From: Pempheris klunzingeri
Taxonomy: Eukaryota; Chordata; Actinopteri; Acropomatiformes; Pempheridae
DNA: 64,000 nucleotides
Direction: 5' to 3'
Assembly (NCBI RefSeq): GCF_042242105.1
Contig: NC_092017.1
Coordinates: forward strand, 15,834,432 to 15,898,431
Shown here piece after piece: positions 1-12,144 of this stretch. Position 1 is the first letter of the stretch, and every line of letters starts with the position of its first letter. A program made the translations under genes and the position numbers. Under the pieces are notes generated by a model. The model made no database searches. It worked only from the letters and a program-made list of their open reading frames with translations, and was not told the origin of the DNA.

Positions 1-1309
1 ATAAGTACTATAAGATAAAGATAATGACTCGTGATTCTTTGAGATAAGTTGATGTGAATTGGGAACATGAAATACTCTTAACCCATGAAAGAGTGTTTGG
101 CTAGTTGACCACCAGGTGGCACTGTTTATCCAAAACCTCACTTAAGTTATTCACTAAGTGCATCTTCCTGACAAAAAGCAACTACCCTGACACGATGCAG
201 TCACAATCTCCATCAGCGTAAAATACAACAAAACATTGAACAGACACAGATCAGGTGTTGATGGAGTACATGCCCTTCATTCATTAAGGAAAGTTTCATT
301 GATTGAGCTGCTTTGTTTTTCAGAAACGCCCCACTCATGCTCATACTGACACACACCAGTACAACCACAGTCTGATGTTCAGATGGCTACTGGGGGCGGG
401 GGGGTAATGAGGCAGGGGCATCTCACAGGAGGGGCTGCTCTCTCTCTGAGTTATTCAATTTTCTAACCACTGCTGTCCCTGAAGTGTGAATATTCTTTTT
501 AGAATTTTGTTTAATTAGCACTTGTAGTTCCTCAAAAAACATAAACGGTAAAAAGAATTTAAAAAAATACAGGTTACTTACATAAATACAGGCAAGTGAC
601 GCAAATAAATTATATCTTTACATACATGTGAGTCAGTGCTGGCACTGAAACACTTGCTTCTTGCAAATGTATTGATAATAATATAGTAATGTCATATGGT
701 TACTCATACAAAACGCTAATTCACACAGCTGGCGACATAAAACCATTACATTAAGCCAGTAGACTGTCAAAGGCTGAAAACTATCGTGGGTCATCATCAA
801 AACCGGCATTTCAGTATGTATTGGAACAGAAGAACAAGTCTTTGCATTAAGCTATTAGTTACTAATGTACTTTTAGATATTACCAGACTCTGGCACACAG
901 ACAAAGTAGGAAACATGGTGTTAGTGCTTTCCTGTGATTCTGCTCTTTTCATGGAGGAAAACTACTAGAAAAGTTAAATACAGCCCACATTTGTGTAACT
1001 GTTGTGTGTTAAGATGCATAATCAGATTAGCAACTGAAACTACTGGGATATTAATACTCCAAGCTTATCACATTATTGCTACAATAATGCACTTAGCTAG
1101 GATCTAAGTAGCTATCATAAAGCCACGGTGTTAAATTCAACTTGTTGTAGCTGTTTTTACTGAAACTGATGGCTGGTACTTTGTCTGATGGCAGCATGCC
1201 AGCAGTTTGAACCCAAATAGGATCCTCCCCCTCATTTAGTCCCCTATGTCTGAAATAGAGTCTAATTTTGCCGTGTGAGACTAATCCAGTCCCTGTCTTT
1301 TTCTCTCGT
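1..1309. other. Downstream flank / probable 3' UTR of dnase2b
   Basis: No convincing gene. The part nearest 1310 is probably dnase2b 3' UTR on the minus strand. A minus-strand ATTAAA (plus-strand positions 510-515) is a weak candidate poly(A) signal about 0.8 kb after the stop; no better minus-strand AATAAA was noticed. A CTCF-like site is described separately at 109-122. The remainder is AT-rich unique-looking sequence. Confidence 0.4.
109..122 (+). promoter_or_regulatory. CTCF-like core motif
   Basis: The 14 bases CCACCAGGTGGCAC fit the usual vertebrate CTCF core (CCASYAGRKGGCRS, from memory) at every position. It lies downstream of dnase2b at the left end of the block. This is a motif match only; occupancy is not shown. 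Confidence 0.4.
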
Positions 1310-4300
1310 TCAACAGCCAATGTACCAGTGCACCACCTGTCTGAATGCCTTGTAAATCAAGGGGTTGTAGGAGCAGATCAGCCCCCCACCACGCCACAGC
1401 TGGGCCCGCTCCCTGTTCAGATCCCCCAGGCAGGTCACCTGGTCCTCATAGGCCCGCGACACGCACCACTTTGAGTGGTCGTGGCGGGACTGGAACAGGA
1501 CCGGTCCGGGAAGCTGAATCTTCTTGATGTTCATGGTGTGTCTGGGCAGGGAACAGTTGGAGGGCAGCTCGTGCTCTTGTCTCTGCCAGCTCTCCACCAG
1601 CAGGTCGGCATCCAGAACCTGAGCCACCCAGCCTGTGTAAATGTCTGAATGAATGCAAGCGAGCATGTTAGCTCAGCTGAATTATAAAAAAAAATCATAT
1701 ATTAAGTATAGGTAAGCTCACTTGATTATTAAAGTCCACTAGAATAGAATAATGTTTTTAAAAAAACAGACTTATATTGTTAATGTTTAGGTTGTGTTGG
1801 CAATTTCTCAATGATATAAAATTACAGGGAATTAGCACATAATAAGGTAATGAAATCATTTACATTTGCTGCCTTTTAGGTAATAATTCTATAATTCTAT
1901 GACTTTTGGACACAACTGGAAATTTTGTGTTTGTTTTTTAAAAATCAAGTTATTAGATCCGTCAGTTATGCTATAATGAGTTCAGGATTTAATATTTTAA
2001 ATGAGCTCTGTGACATTTTACAGCACAAATATAACTTTAATGCTCAGGGCTCATAATCTTGACATATTAGTTTAGAGTAGTGACCCTAAATTCCTACAAT
2101 TCTGAGAGGGAAAAATTATTGCTCACAACTGTCCACACTAAGGCCATAAAATGTGTCGAGGTAACAAGCAGACATTGCCTCATTGTAGGGGGCCACAAGC
2201 CAAAAACAGAGAGTACTTTTGAAGGCCTTGGGTGGGGTGTGTTCATACGCTTCACTGTTTGGAGACGATAGTGAGTCTGCACCTGATAATGAGTCTGTGG
2301 CACACTAGTGAAATGTGCAAACAAGGCAGTAGCAGTTATTAAGTTATTAAACTCCCAGATTACACAAAATGTTTTTGCAATACATTTATACACATTCCTT
2401 TGTACAGCAGCAAAGGAGCAACTAACCAACAATACACGAGGAATCTTACCATCCACAAAGTGTTCAGATTTGACAAAACTGACAAACTTCTCCCCCAAAA
2501 TTGAGAAAAGATGCTCCACTTTCTTATCTGTAGCCAGCGGTGGTTTGGTGCCCTCACATAACTGGGCCAACTGTGGTACGTCGGCCAAGAAAGCATTAGG
2601 CACAGAGCAGTTATAGAAACGTGGGTAAATGTACACCAACTGCTTTGCTGGAGATGGAGGAGACAAAGAAGAGAGACATAAGAGACACTGTATGTTAGAA
2701 ACTATAGGTTGTTACTGTATAAATAAGGAATGATATTCCTTCAAACCAGACAGAAAATTAGAGCTGATCTACAAAAAAAGGCTTATATTTTACCTGATGG
2801 GGGAGAACTGAGTTATTGTTGGGTTGATATATAACCAATACATCAATCAATCAATCAATCAAACTAATACCATCTAACTGTGTCAACTATCTCTGATTTA
2901 TGGATGTTCATAAAACAGCTACACAAAATCTTATTCATTGGTTTGTCGTGTATTTTGTTATGTATCTAAGTGCTTGCTGTATTCCCCATTTTCTCTTACC
3001 AATACAAAATCAGCAGTGAGCCAACCTAGAGGAACAGTCAGAGGTTGACTGACTTCGACTTTTTCGTCTTGCTTTGTGTTTTATAAGAGCAAGTGGAGTC
3101 ACCAAAATGTGGAAATGTTCCTTTAAAGAGTTGCTAGCTATTGAAACTAGTAAAATTACACTGCATATTGGATTACAATATTTGAGTTGAGAGAGGGCTT
3201 TAAAACATTTCTTTTTCATTTTCCAGCACATATTACATGGTGCAAGACCCCTTTAACATCATTGGAGAAATACTTTGTAGGGTTGTGTAAGATACTAACG
3301 GCCTTACATAAGGACAGGTAAGTGTGTAAATGTTTTCTTGTTTTCAGCAAATAGAAGATTTTGTAAATTGAGCTGGAATAAGTCAGGCCCTGTTGATTCA
3401 TGAGTGTTCACTCACCTATACGGAGGAACTGTTCATACTGGTAGGTCACACACAGAGCAGTCTGGCCATTGACTTTGCCAGAGGAGGGGTAATGGTAGCC
3501 TCTCTCAGGGAACGAGGGGAAATGGGGAACGCTGTGCGACAGCCAGAAACCTTGAGAGCGGTCAAAGAGCAGTGCCCCTGCAGGATGCACACAAACACTG
3601 CTCAATGCTTGTACAACCGCTCACACATACATGTAAACCACCGTGCACGCTTGCAAACATTTCCATCAAAGTCATGTCAGGGAAGTTGATAACCCAGAGT
3701 CAAGAGAGTTATCAGACGGATGATCTTTGCCCCGTTTCCTCCCCCTGACACCAAAACCATTGATCTGTTCTTTTTTGCAAAATCACTGCATTGCAAAAGA
3801 TAAATAGCAGCCTTGAAGTACATCTGTTGTTATTATCATAGACACAAACAAATTACACAGGTCCCTGAATACACCACATTGCAAAAGGGCACAGTTTTCA
3901 TATTAGCTTCATCGGGAGATTTTCATATGTACCAACACAAAGGATGCAAAATTACTGTTCTAAACACACTGCAATGCATATTGTGTAATAATGCATTCAC
4001 TGTCTTTTAAATATTGTAATATTTTCTGTTGTGAAGAGTCACCTATGAAGTGTTATCAGCCTTTTCATACAGCCACAATTGAACTTCATCCTTTAAAAAT
4101 CAAAGCAAAATCCTAAGAACAATCATGGAAAACAAAGCTTTCATTATCCACTGTACCTTTGGTGTGTCCATATCCTTGGATGTAATCCAGGATCGGCGGT
4201 CCATCGTTGTAGAGTGCGTACACTGAACCCTTAGACTGAGGGAAATACTTGTTTTACACATACAGTATATGGAGAGGTACACTGTTGGGGGGGTGATTTT

Positions 4301-5392
4301 TCTTTAACATTTCAGTTATTTTGTATATATGCATCCCGTGTTAACTGCCTATTTTGAGATTTCTATTTTTTTATGTGTTAAAAATAAGCCACAACATATT
4401 AATTAGTATTTTAGAGGTGCTGGTAGGTGGATTGTGGTACCTTTTAACAGAGCCCAGCTAGCTGTTTCCACCTATTTCCAGTCTTTATGCTAAGCTAAGC
4501 TACCTAGCTGCTATAACTTCATAGTTACTGGATGGAAGAAAGTAAAAAAGCATATTTCCCAAAATGCTTCATCAAAAGTTGGCTTTTTTTCCCTTTAATT
4601 TTCAGTCTTTTAATCTCGTCTTAATTACTTCCCTGATACCGCATCAAGACTGATCGCTATCTGCAATTATGTGCTTCACAAAGGAAATAGCACAAGTAAG
4701 GACTGGGTTATTTACTTCTTCTGGCTGGGGAAGAGTGTTAATGCCCAGCTTCAGCTCAGTTCCCCATAGGAAACAAGAAAAGTGTCAACTCAGCAAAGCA
4801 GCAGCTCTGCTAAGTCTGATTAAAGCCACAAGGGTTTAACTTCCTCTACACAGGAATCACTGAACAAAATCTGCCTGAAGAAAAGAGACATAAAATCTCA
4901 CCTTGTAGGCCTCTCCCATGTAAAGCTGATTCAATGTGTTCCCTATGGCTCCTTGACTGGTGTTAACCATGAATTTACTCATCTGCCAGCTCCCCACTGA
5001 AGAGTCCAGGTACATGTACTCCACTCCACTGCCAACCTTGCCATTCATAGACCTGGGCAGTTTGTAGATGATAAACCTGCAAAGTGGAAAGAAAGAGACA
5101 AAATAATCATAGTTTGATAGATTCTCTATTGGTTTTATGATCAAATGTATTAAAGCATAATATCAACAACAGACAGTTACCCTCCAAAAGACATTTCTCA
5201 CACCTTATCTAAAAACTTGGTATAACTCTACTGCGATGTGCCATTAAAACTCAGAATACTGCAATGCATCATATCGACTCACCAATCGACAGGCTCTCCA
5301 GCTTCATTTTTACAGGAAATCTCAGCCACACATGTTATGCAACTCAAAAACATGATAATAAATTGTAAGCATAAACTGAAGTTTGTGGCCAT
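1310..5392 (-). CDS. dnase2b: Deoxyribonuclease II (lysosomal acid DNase), complete, 6 exons
   Basis: Acid endonuclease that cuts DNA to 3'-phosphate ends in lysosomes or the secretory path. Coding exons in transcript order: 5392-5283, 5076-4902, 4229-4157, 3577-3416, 2647-2450, 1644-1310. All junctions are GT-AG, phases agree, and the product is 350 aa (family about 360). The ATG opens a hydrophobic signal peptide (about residues 1-24), followed by the family N-terminus with Cys, Asn and Val-Asp-Trp, then YKLP. Both active-site histidines are present: His117 in GHTKG and His296 in DHSKW, the H-x-K motif of this phospholipase D-like fold. Possible N-glycosylation sites are NTS, YNCS and SNCS. 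The end carries the conserved RGGGLIC block and stops at Cys, without the basic tail of DNASE2. The choice of dnase2b over dnase2 rests mainly on synteny with uox, samd13 and prkacb. The family call is firm; the paralogue is slightly less so. Confidence 0.93.
4406..4565 (+). repeat. Dispersed teleost repeat in dnase2b intron 2
   Basis: Matches, from memory, a very common fish interspersed element that contains 'AGAGGTGCTGGTAGG', 'CCAGTCTTTATGCTAAGC' and, near its end, 'CATATTTCCCAAAATG'. All three blocks occur here in order. I could not delimit termini or a target-site duplication, so its class (probably a non-autonomous DNA element) is left open. Confidence 0.55.
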
Positions 5393-6936
5393 CTTGAACA
5401 ACGTCTGTTGGTAAAGTGAACGAAAAAAGGGAATTAGAAATGTTTTCATTCCTGTATGAGTAACTGTGAAAGTGAATACAGTTCAGCTGCGTGTAGATGC
5501 AAAATAGGAAGTCATAAAATGAGGTCACATGATGGGGAATTACTGAACAGACTGTGAGAGTTTATTGGGGCAATTTAAAATAAAATGTTTGAATGGCTTC
5601 ACTGGCTCGTAATCTGTGTTAATACTTTCAGTCTACATATGGAACCTTTACTTATGCACATAGAGTTTTAGTCTTTTTCAGCACTGTTCTTCACACATGG
5701 GACCTTCACAGTACAACCACAGTCATCTTTTATTATCGATGGGGCCGATGATCTCTGAACTGGAAACTACCTAGTCAAAGGACTCTTTCATCTTGTAAGA
5801 AAACAGTAAAATAAAACATCTTCATACAACTTTGCATTCTGTTTCTGTCAGTAGCACTGGTGGCGATTGATTGATTAAATGAAATGAAAACCCCCAGTGA
5901 ATAATAAAACATGGGCAGTAGATTAGGAAATCATTGACATGGGACACACGAACACAGATTAGAGATCAGATCAGAGATTAAACCTTAAAACATGTCAAAG
6001 TAAGATAATTTCCTCAAGGTTTTACCGATGAATAAATAAAACCTGTTTCTACTACAACACCATTGTTTTTTTATAGAGATCACTTCCTCAAAACAAACAC
6101 GCCCTCTGACTTTGTGGCTGCATGTCTAAACCACAAAAAAATGAAATAATCTATAACGATATCTATGTTTAATTTCATCACATCTAGTAAACAAACAACT
6201 TGCATCGAGTTCACATCCATTCATTCTTCTTTTCTTACTAAAGTCACAAGGGAATATTATTCATTATTTTTTGGATCATACATTTATGTTATTTATTGTA
6301 GAGTGGATAAAATGTAAAATATTAGTAAATGATATTTAATAAAGCCATTAGTTAACACTGCCCTGTGATTACCTGGTAGCCAGTCCAGGGAGTTCCCCGC
6401 CTCTCGCCCAATGTCCCTCTGGGATTGGCCCCAGCCCCCCTGTGGCCCTTCAAGATAAGTGGTATAGATAATAGATGGATTAGCTAATACTTATAAGGAC
6501 AGAGGTGCCAATATGTGGTCCGTTTACTAAACTAGCTTTCTATTTCTAGAGAATTTGCACATGTGCATATTTATCAAGGGCAGAGTAAGCATGTCTGTCT
6601 CAGCTGTATAATGAAGGTGGTCAGACTACAACACAACCACAACATCGCTATGTAGACATGCACTTTGGGATTTCTCTGCGATCCTTCATGTGCCTCAATA
6701 AAGCAGGACAAAACTGTTTGTGTGGGTGTGTGTGTGTGTGTTCATTTGCTTAAAATGTAATTACACAGGCTTTAGGCTACATGTAAAACAGGTTGAACTT
6801 CACTTTGACATAAGTTCAGTCAAATGTTCAAAGGTTGCATCACCCTCTCTACAAAATCCTCCTCCGGTGGTAGGAACCTGTTTGGGTGGCAGGGACTGAG
6901 GCTAGACAGAAAGCAGGTAAAGGAATAGAAGATACC
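5393..6936. other. Head-to-head intergenic region between dnase2b and uox
   Basis: Holds the 5' flanks of both divergent genes (dnase2b leftwards, uox rightwards). Neither end is obviously CpG-rich. It contains a retroposon-like tail (6366-6482, listed separately) and a short (TG)n run near 6721-6741. No other coding potential seen. The uox 5' UTR probably lies in the last 100 or so bases before 6937. Confidence 0.5.
6366..6482 (+). repeat. 3' tail of a fish retroposon (LINE/SINE type)
   Basis: The run includes 'CCAGTCCAGGGAGTTCCCCG', 'CTCTCGCCCAATGTC', 'GGGATTGGCCCCAGCCCCCC' and ends 'GATAAGTGGTATAGATAATAG' followed by ATGGAT. This order is that of a very abundant fish retroposon tail ending in ATGGATGG repeats. 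The copy is partly decayed. Family name not assigned. Confidence 0.6.
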
Positions 6937-9245
6937 ATGGCAGCTGCTTCAGAACAGGTAAACATTTATTACGGTATACATAGCAAACAATATCTAAAAC
7001 ACAGGACAAGTTTTTCCTTATTCAACTATAAGAAACCTTATTTAACACTGGAGTTTGTCTTTAAATACTATTTCTACTATATTTGAAATATAAACAGCAT
7101 GAACATGACTTCATTTTCCATGTATCTTGAAAGATGATGTTAATGCTCAGGATTTTCCAAACTGTATCACAATGAATGTTGATCTGTCCAACAAGTTCAC
7201 CAGTTGTCTCATGAAAATAAACATCCAGAGAAATCAGCAAACTCTACTAGTATAACATATCAGATTTATCTTTTGAATGAGCAGTTTAAACGATCATAAA
7301 GGATATATTTAAGGCATAAAACACCTGTTTACATCACTGGAAACAGCTGAACTGCAGCATGTCAGTAATCTGATCCTTATGTTTGTAGAATGTGGAGTTT
7401 GTGCGAACCGGCTACGGCAAGAACTCAGTGAAGGTGCTGGTCATCAGGAGACAGGGGAGCCACCACTCCATCATCGAGCTGACAGCTGACGTGGAGCTCA
7501 CACTCAAATCACGCAAGGATTACCTACAAGGAGACAACTCAGATATCATCCCCACCGACACCATCAAGAACACCGTCCATGCCCTGGCCAAGCTCAAGGG
7601 GGTAGGTGTCGATATACCGCAGCCTTTAACCTCCACATGGGACAGAGTTACAAATGACTGACCCCCATATCACAACACTTCTGTCACAGCTACAAGTGCA
7701 GGTCTAAAACTTTCAGGGCCTTATTCTATAAGAGCTGAAGCTTTTTTTTAAATTTTTTTTCTAATAAGGGAACTATTTAGGCCACAAAGGAGCACACTGC
7801 AGGAGTCAAGTAGAAGTTAAACACTGTGTAATTGAGAAGCTGTTATAATTAAGTAAGAAATGATCAGTGGTGGAAGTAGTAGTCAGTTTTTTTTTATTTA
7901 AGTAAAGGTAGAAATACCACTGACTAAAAATACAAGTAAAAGTCCTGAATTCAAATGTACTTAAGTAAAAGAACAGAAGCATTATCAGCAAAATATAATA
8001 AAAGCATCAAAAATAAAAGTATCCAGTAGAATGCAGAATTGTATTATTCTGTATACCTACTACTTAATTTACTTACTACTAACAAATAACATTTTAATGT
8101 TGTAGCCCATCAGCCTGGTGCCAGTTTTAGATACTTTGCGTACCACTGGGTAGATTAGTAGTATTAGAACTGTATCATATAAACACATCACATGTTTTGT
8201 TATGTAAAAAGTAACCAGTAACTAGAGGCATCAAATAAATGTGCAGCAAAAAGGACAACATTTCCCTCTGAAGTACAAAGTAGAGGAAAAGGAAAATACT
8301 CAAGTAAAGTACATAAAGTTTGTCACAATTGCACTGAAGTACAGTACTTGAGTAAATGTACTTAGTTACATTCCAACTCTGGAAATAATCGGTGCGACCT
8401 TTGTTTCACAGGGCCTCGGCCTATATTATAGGGATATTGGCGTTGTTTACACTTAGCATTAAACAACTAGATGAAGCTGCACAGACGTCCGAGGTTTGAG
8501 TCTTAATACAGTTTTAGCTGAGAGCAATACAAAACTTTTTTTTGTAAAATTCACTCAACTCAAGTAATAATTCACTAAAATGGCCCCTCTTTTACTCCGC
8601 TGTGACCCCTGTCAGCACACAGCTCAAACACACACTAATCAAATAAAATCAAGGGTAAACATACCCTGTTGTAAGGACTTTAGTTTTAGTCTGCACTCGC
8701 TTCACACTCCCATTCATCTGAAACAACACCGTTACATGTGTTTACTGAGTCTTTTTTGAGATGGTTTTACCTACAGCCTGTCACTCCGCTTTTTATGTTT
8801 TATGCATCTGTTAAGGTAAAGACCATCGAGCAGTTTTCCCTGGATGTCTGTCATCATTTCCTGACCTCTTTCACCCATGTGCTGAGGGCCAAAATTCACA
8901 TGGTGGAGGCTCCGTGGAGACGGCTGGAGAAGGTAAAGTGCAGTAAATGAGACTCTGCCATCATCAATGTTAAACCTGTGCTTTTCCTGCCATGATATCT
9001 GCCATGAACAGGAAAAGAACTGAAAAAAAACCCCCATTTATCTTATCTCACTATAAGATGTTCTTTATTCAAACTATTTATGCTGCACCATAAATTGACC
9101 TTTACACCTTATCTTGTTGATATAATCTGAAATTTTTCACCAAGTTTGTCGTTGTTCTTTCAGAACGGGGTACAGCATGCTCATGCATTTATCTACAGCC
9201 CAGAAGCCTGCCGCTTCTGTGATGTTGAACAGAATCTCAATGGTA

Positions 9246-9304
<59 letters not shown>

Positions 9305-9667
9305 TGCACAAAGCCCAGCCTTTCACCAGTCAAGCCCCGCGCAGTGCTGCTGGCCCAGTTTGCCCAGTTGAGTCCAAGGTTTACAAAATGTTTACGAAAA
9401 TGAAATAACGAAAACTAGATGTGAAAAAACATTACTGCTGACTCAAATAAAAATAACAATTAAGCTTTGCAAAACAATGTTGAAACTGAAACTGTACTGT
9501 GTGTTTACAAAACTACCTAAAACTAAAATTATACAGAAAATTTTTGATCTTTATGAATCTCACCTCTTACAAATACCCCATACGGCAAAATAACTGAAAC
9601 CAACACTACAACCAATAATACTAGATTACAAATAAGCTTTTGTAAAACACAAAATCTAAACTAGCAA

Positions 9668-9710
<43 letters not shown>

Positions 9711-11122
9711 ATCTCCTCATCTGCCTGTGTAGAAACCATGACTGTACTTAAAGTAGGTGTTCACACAGAGCTTGATCACAACTGATCTGGGCTCAGATCT
9801 GCTTTGATACCCAATATATCATCTTGTGGCATCCTGAAGGGCTTAACTAGCGTAGTAGTTAGTATAGTTAGTATAGTTTAATAGTACGCATATGAAAAAT
9901 GACGTGGGGTAATTGGATACCATGTGTCCACTTTTAACTCTTGAGGCTTGCTGATTAAATCCCTTGTGCTTTGTATGTGGTGTAAATACTATAAACTATA
10001 GGATCTAAAACTATGGCTAAGCTCTTAGCATTGCTGCATGTCACAGATGTCACTGATGATAGGCTTGTGATGGGGGGAGTCTGCCGCCTCGTGTGTCTGC
10101 TCTGTTCAGACTGTCAGCGTGTTTCCTGATGTCTCACCGACTCCACACAGGCATCCCAGTGGTTCACAGTGGCGTGAGGGACATGAAGGTGCTGAAAACC
10201 ACCCAGTCTGGTTTTGAGGGTTTCCTCCGAGACCGCTTCACTACTCTGCAAGAGGCCAAGGACAGATGTTTCTGCACCTCTGTGTATGCTAGATGGCGCT
10301 ACAACAAGATTCAAGACGTCGACTTTGACTCTACGTGGTAATTATCTGTTTAAGACTTGTGAAGGAGAGCATTGCACTAAACACCTCAGCTGTAGGAGTC
10401 TGTGTTTTATGGGTTCTGAACACAGAAAAGAAGGAAAATCTCTCCTGATTCACATGACTAAGACATATATCAAAGATCCTAAAAGTATAATGACATACTT
10501 CAAATATCCTTGTAGGAAGTGTGTAAAGGAGACAATTATTGAGAAGTTTGCTGGGCCCTACGATTGTGGAGAGTACTCACCCTCTGTGCAGAAAACCCTT
10601 TATGAAACGCAGGTTCTGGTCCTGGATAGAATTCCTGAGGTAAGTTTGCCCGTTAGGTCATAAGATTTATGTCAAAGCTCTAAAAATCTGTTATATAGCA
10701 CATATTCCAAACAACATACACACACATATCACATGCGACACAATCCATGTATGGTACAGATGAGGAAATTAATGCCTCGAGGACAAAGCATATTTTGTAA
10801 ATCATCCATTAAAAACAATCTGAAATTAAATTTTAAGTCGGATTAAAGAAGCCCAGGTTATAAGTATTCTGTCTTTTAGGTGGATGAAATCGAGATCATC
10901 ATGCCCAACCAGCACTACTTCATCATAGACATGACGAAAATGGGGATCATGAACAAAGACGAAGTAAGTTCTGTTATCACAGCTAATATTTGTAGCTGTC
11001 TAGGTATGACAATACTTGTTTACTAGTGTGTGTGTTTCCTCTGGCAGGTTCTTCTTCCCTTGGACAACCCTTCAGGCAACATCACAGGGACGGTGCGCAG
11101 GAAACAGCGAGCAAGGCTGTGA
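6937..11122 (+). CDS. uox: Urate oxidase (uricase), complete, 8 exons, intact
   Basis: Peroxisomal enzyme oxidising urate with O2 to 5-hydroxyisourate, the first step towards allantoin. Exons: 6937-6957, 7389-7601, 8816-8932, 9164-9242, 10151-10337, 10516-10639, 10880-10963, 11048-11122; 900 nt, 299 aa, the normal vertebrate size, with all joins in phase and no internal stop. The ATG at 6937 is in a good context (ACCATGG) and is the first ATG of its frame. The duplicated T-fold halves are present. Expected catalytic residues are Lys18 (TGYGK), Thr63 (PTDT) and His259 (MPNQHYF), and the '[17 protein letters not shown]' block is typical. The C-terminal tripeptide Ala-Arg-Leu is an acceptable type 1 peroxisomal signal (mammals usually end SRL). 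The gene is non-functional in apes; this fish copy looks functional. Confidence 0.97.
7865..8381 (+). mobile_element. Non-autonomous hAT-like element (MITE) in uox intron 2
   Basis: A 517-bp AT-rich unit with no ORF. The left end reads CAGTGGTGGAAGTAG and the right end is its imperfect inverse (TTCCAACTCTG), giving short terminal inverted repeats starting CAG. Flanks are GAAATGAT (7857-7864) and GAAATAAT (8382-8389), an 8-bp target-site duplication with one mismatch, as expected for hAT. The interior has the 'AAGTACAGTACTTGAGTAAA' motif of a family that is common in fish. The mismatch suggests an old insertion. Confidence 0.75.
9248..9303 (+). repeat. (CA)28 microsatellite at the uox exon 4 splice donor
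   Basis: Uninterrupted CA repeat starting at intron base 6, directly after GTAAG of the uox exon 4 donor (exon ends 9242). It is followed by copy C of the repeat described at 9304-9376. Confidence 0.95.
9304..9376 (-). repeat. CA-linked dispersed repeat, copy C (reverse orientation)
   Basis: Read on the minus strand, this contains a block (CAGCACTGCGCGGGGCTTGA, CTGGTGAAAGG, then CTTTGTGCA running into (TG)n) that matches 49256-49393 and 50124-50290. The junction between unique block and dinucleotide tract is the same in all three copies. Confidence 0.65.
9671..9709 (+). repeat. (CA)n microsatellite in uox intron 4
   Basis: About 39 bases of uninterrupted CA repeat in the 0.9 kb intron between exons 4 and 5. 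There are thus two long CA tracts in one intron. Confidence 0.9.
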
Positions 11123-11307
11123 AGGCACCAAACATCCAGAAAATGCTGCTGTTGTGACCCACACATCAATCTGAATAATAGATTTCACAGAAGTCTATCT
11201 GATATCATGTAAACCTTAACCTTAAGATCTGAGAACAAATTGGCCAAAGCTTTTTGGCCATGTGATGTGAAGATGAGTGGAAAATGTCATAAGATTAAAC
11301 CATTATC

Positions 11308-11313
11308 AATAAA
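11308..11313 (+). terminator. uox: Probable uox poly(A) signal
   Basis: AATAAA 186 nt after the uox stop codon, the first canonical signal in that direction. The resulting 3' UTR would be about 200 nt. Confidence 0.6.
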
Positions 11314-11354
11314 TTAATTAACTAACATTGTTCTTTGGTGAGAAAAGAGCACCA

Positions 11355-11360
11355 TTTATT
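11355..11360 (-). terminator. samd13: Probable samd13 poly(A) signal
   Basis: Minus-strand AATAAA (plus-strand TTTATT) about 785 nt beyond the samd13 stop. Cleavage 10-30 nt further would fall at about 11325-11345, within the zone where uox transcripts also end. Confidence 0.5.
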
Positions 11361-12144
11361 GCAAATCTTTGATTTAGATATTCAAACTCCAGTGTTATGT
11401 TTCACATATACATTGGTCATACACACCTCAATACAGTTGTCTTTGTGACAAGGCTGAAAGCACCACAGGTAGGAACATGGTAAGAATATATACACATAAA
11501 TATTTTCATATCAAGAAACTTGAGCCAAGATAATGTAGGTGTGCAGGAACAAAGAGGCTTTCGGTTGGCTCCTTGTGCCTGGGAAAACAAAATGCTTCAT
11601 TGTTACATGCTAAGGACGACTCGTGGACTCAGCTGCGCAGTTTAGAGCATAAAAACTGACTCTAGGGCAAAATGGGATGCATCAGAATCTTTGTCTGCAT
11701 TTATCAAAGTGTTCAGGTACAACAGAACATACACAGTTTTCAACTATATATCATCTTATATACAAATACATCTTTTTAAACCAATGTAGGTTAATTCACT
11801 TTGCACACACGCACAAACACATGTGTACGTACACACACACGCACACAAAAATCATACCTGCAGGGTATTCTCCCCAAATTTACTGCTTTTAAATAAAACA
11901 CACAAAATAAAATAAAATAAAATACATATCTCAAGCAGCAGAAATAAGAATGGCTGAAAGGGTAAACAGCTGAGTGGACTCCATGTGCAACCCATTTTTG
12001 GGTCCACGCTTATAAAAACATACAGCATTCAAATTCTGTTAAGGTGCCACTGTGGCCAGAGGAGTCTTTGTGAAGTGGCAGCTAACCTGGGGTCTCCTGA
12101 CACGATGATTGTCACTGAGGTGGGGGTTGGCGTGGCCTGTGGTG

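Larger units (their letters stand above)
11123..12144. other. Convergent 3' UTRs of uox and samd13
   Basis: Tail-to-tail region. Holds the short uox 3' UTR on the left, the longer probable samd13 3' UTR on the right, and small CA and AAAAT simple repeats near 11800-11925. No further gene seen. Confidence 0.5.

Noticed and set aside
6886-6936. Upstream extension of the uox N-terminus
   Set aside because: The frame is open upstream, but it has no ATG there (6886 is GTG), and the ATG at 6937 gives the normal uricase length.
9248-9303. CRISPR-like array or other direct-repeat system at dinucleotide tracts
   Set aside because: These are plain CA/TG microsatellites in a vertebrate genome, with no spacer-repeat structure.
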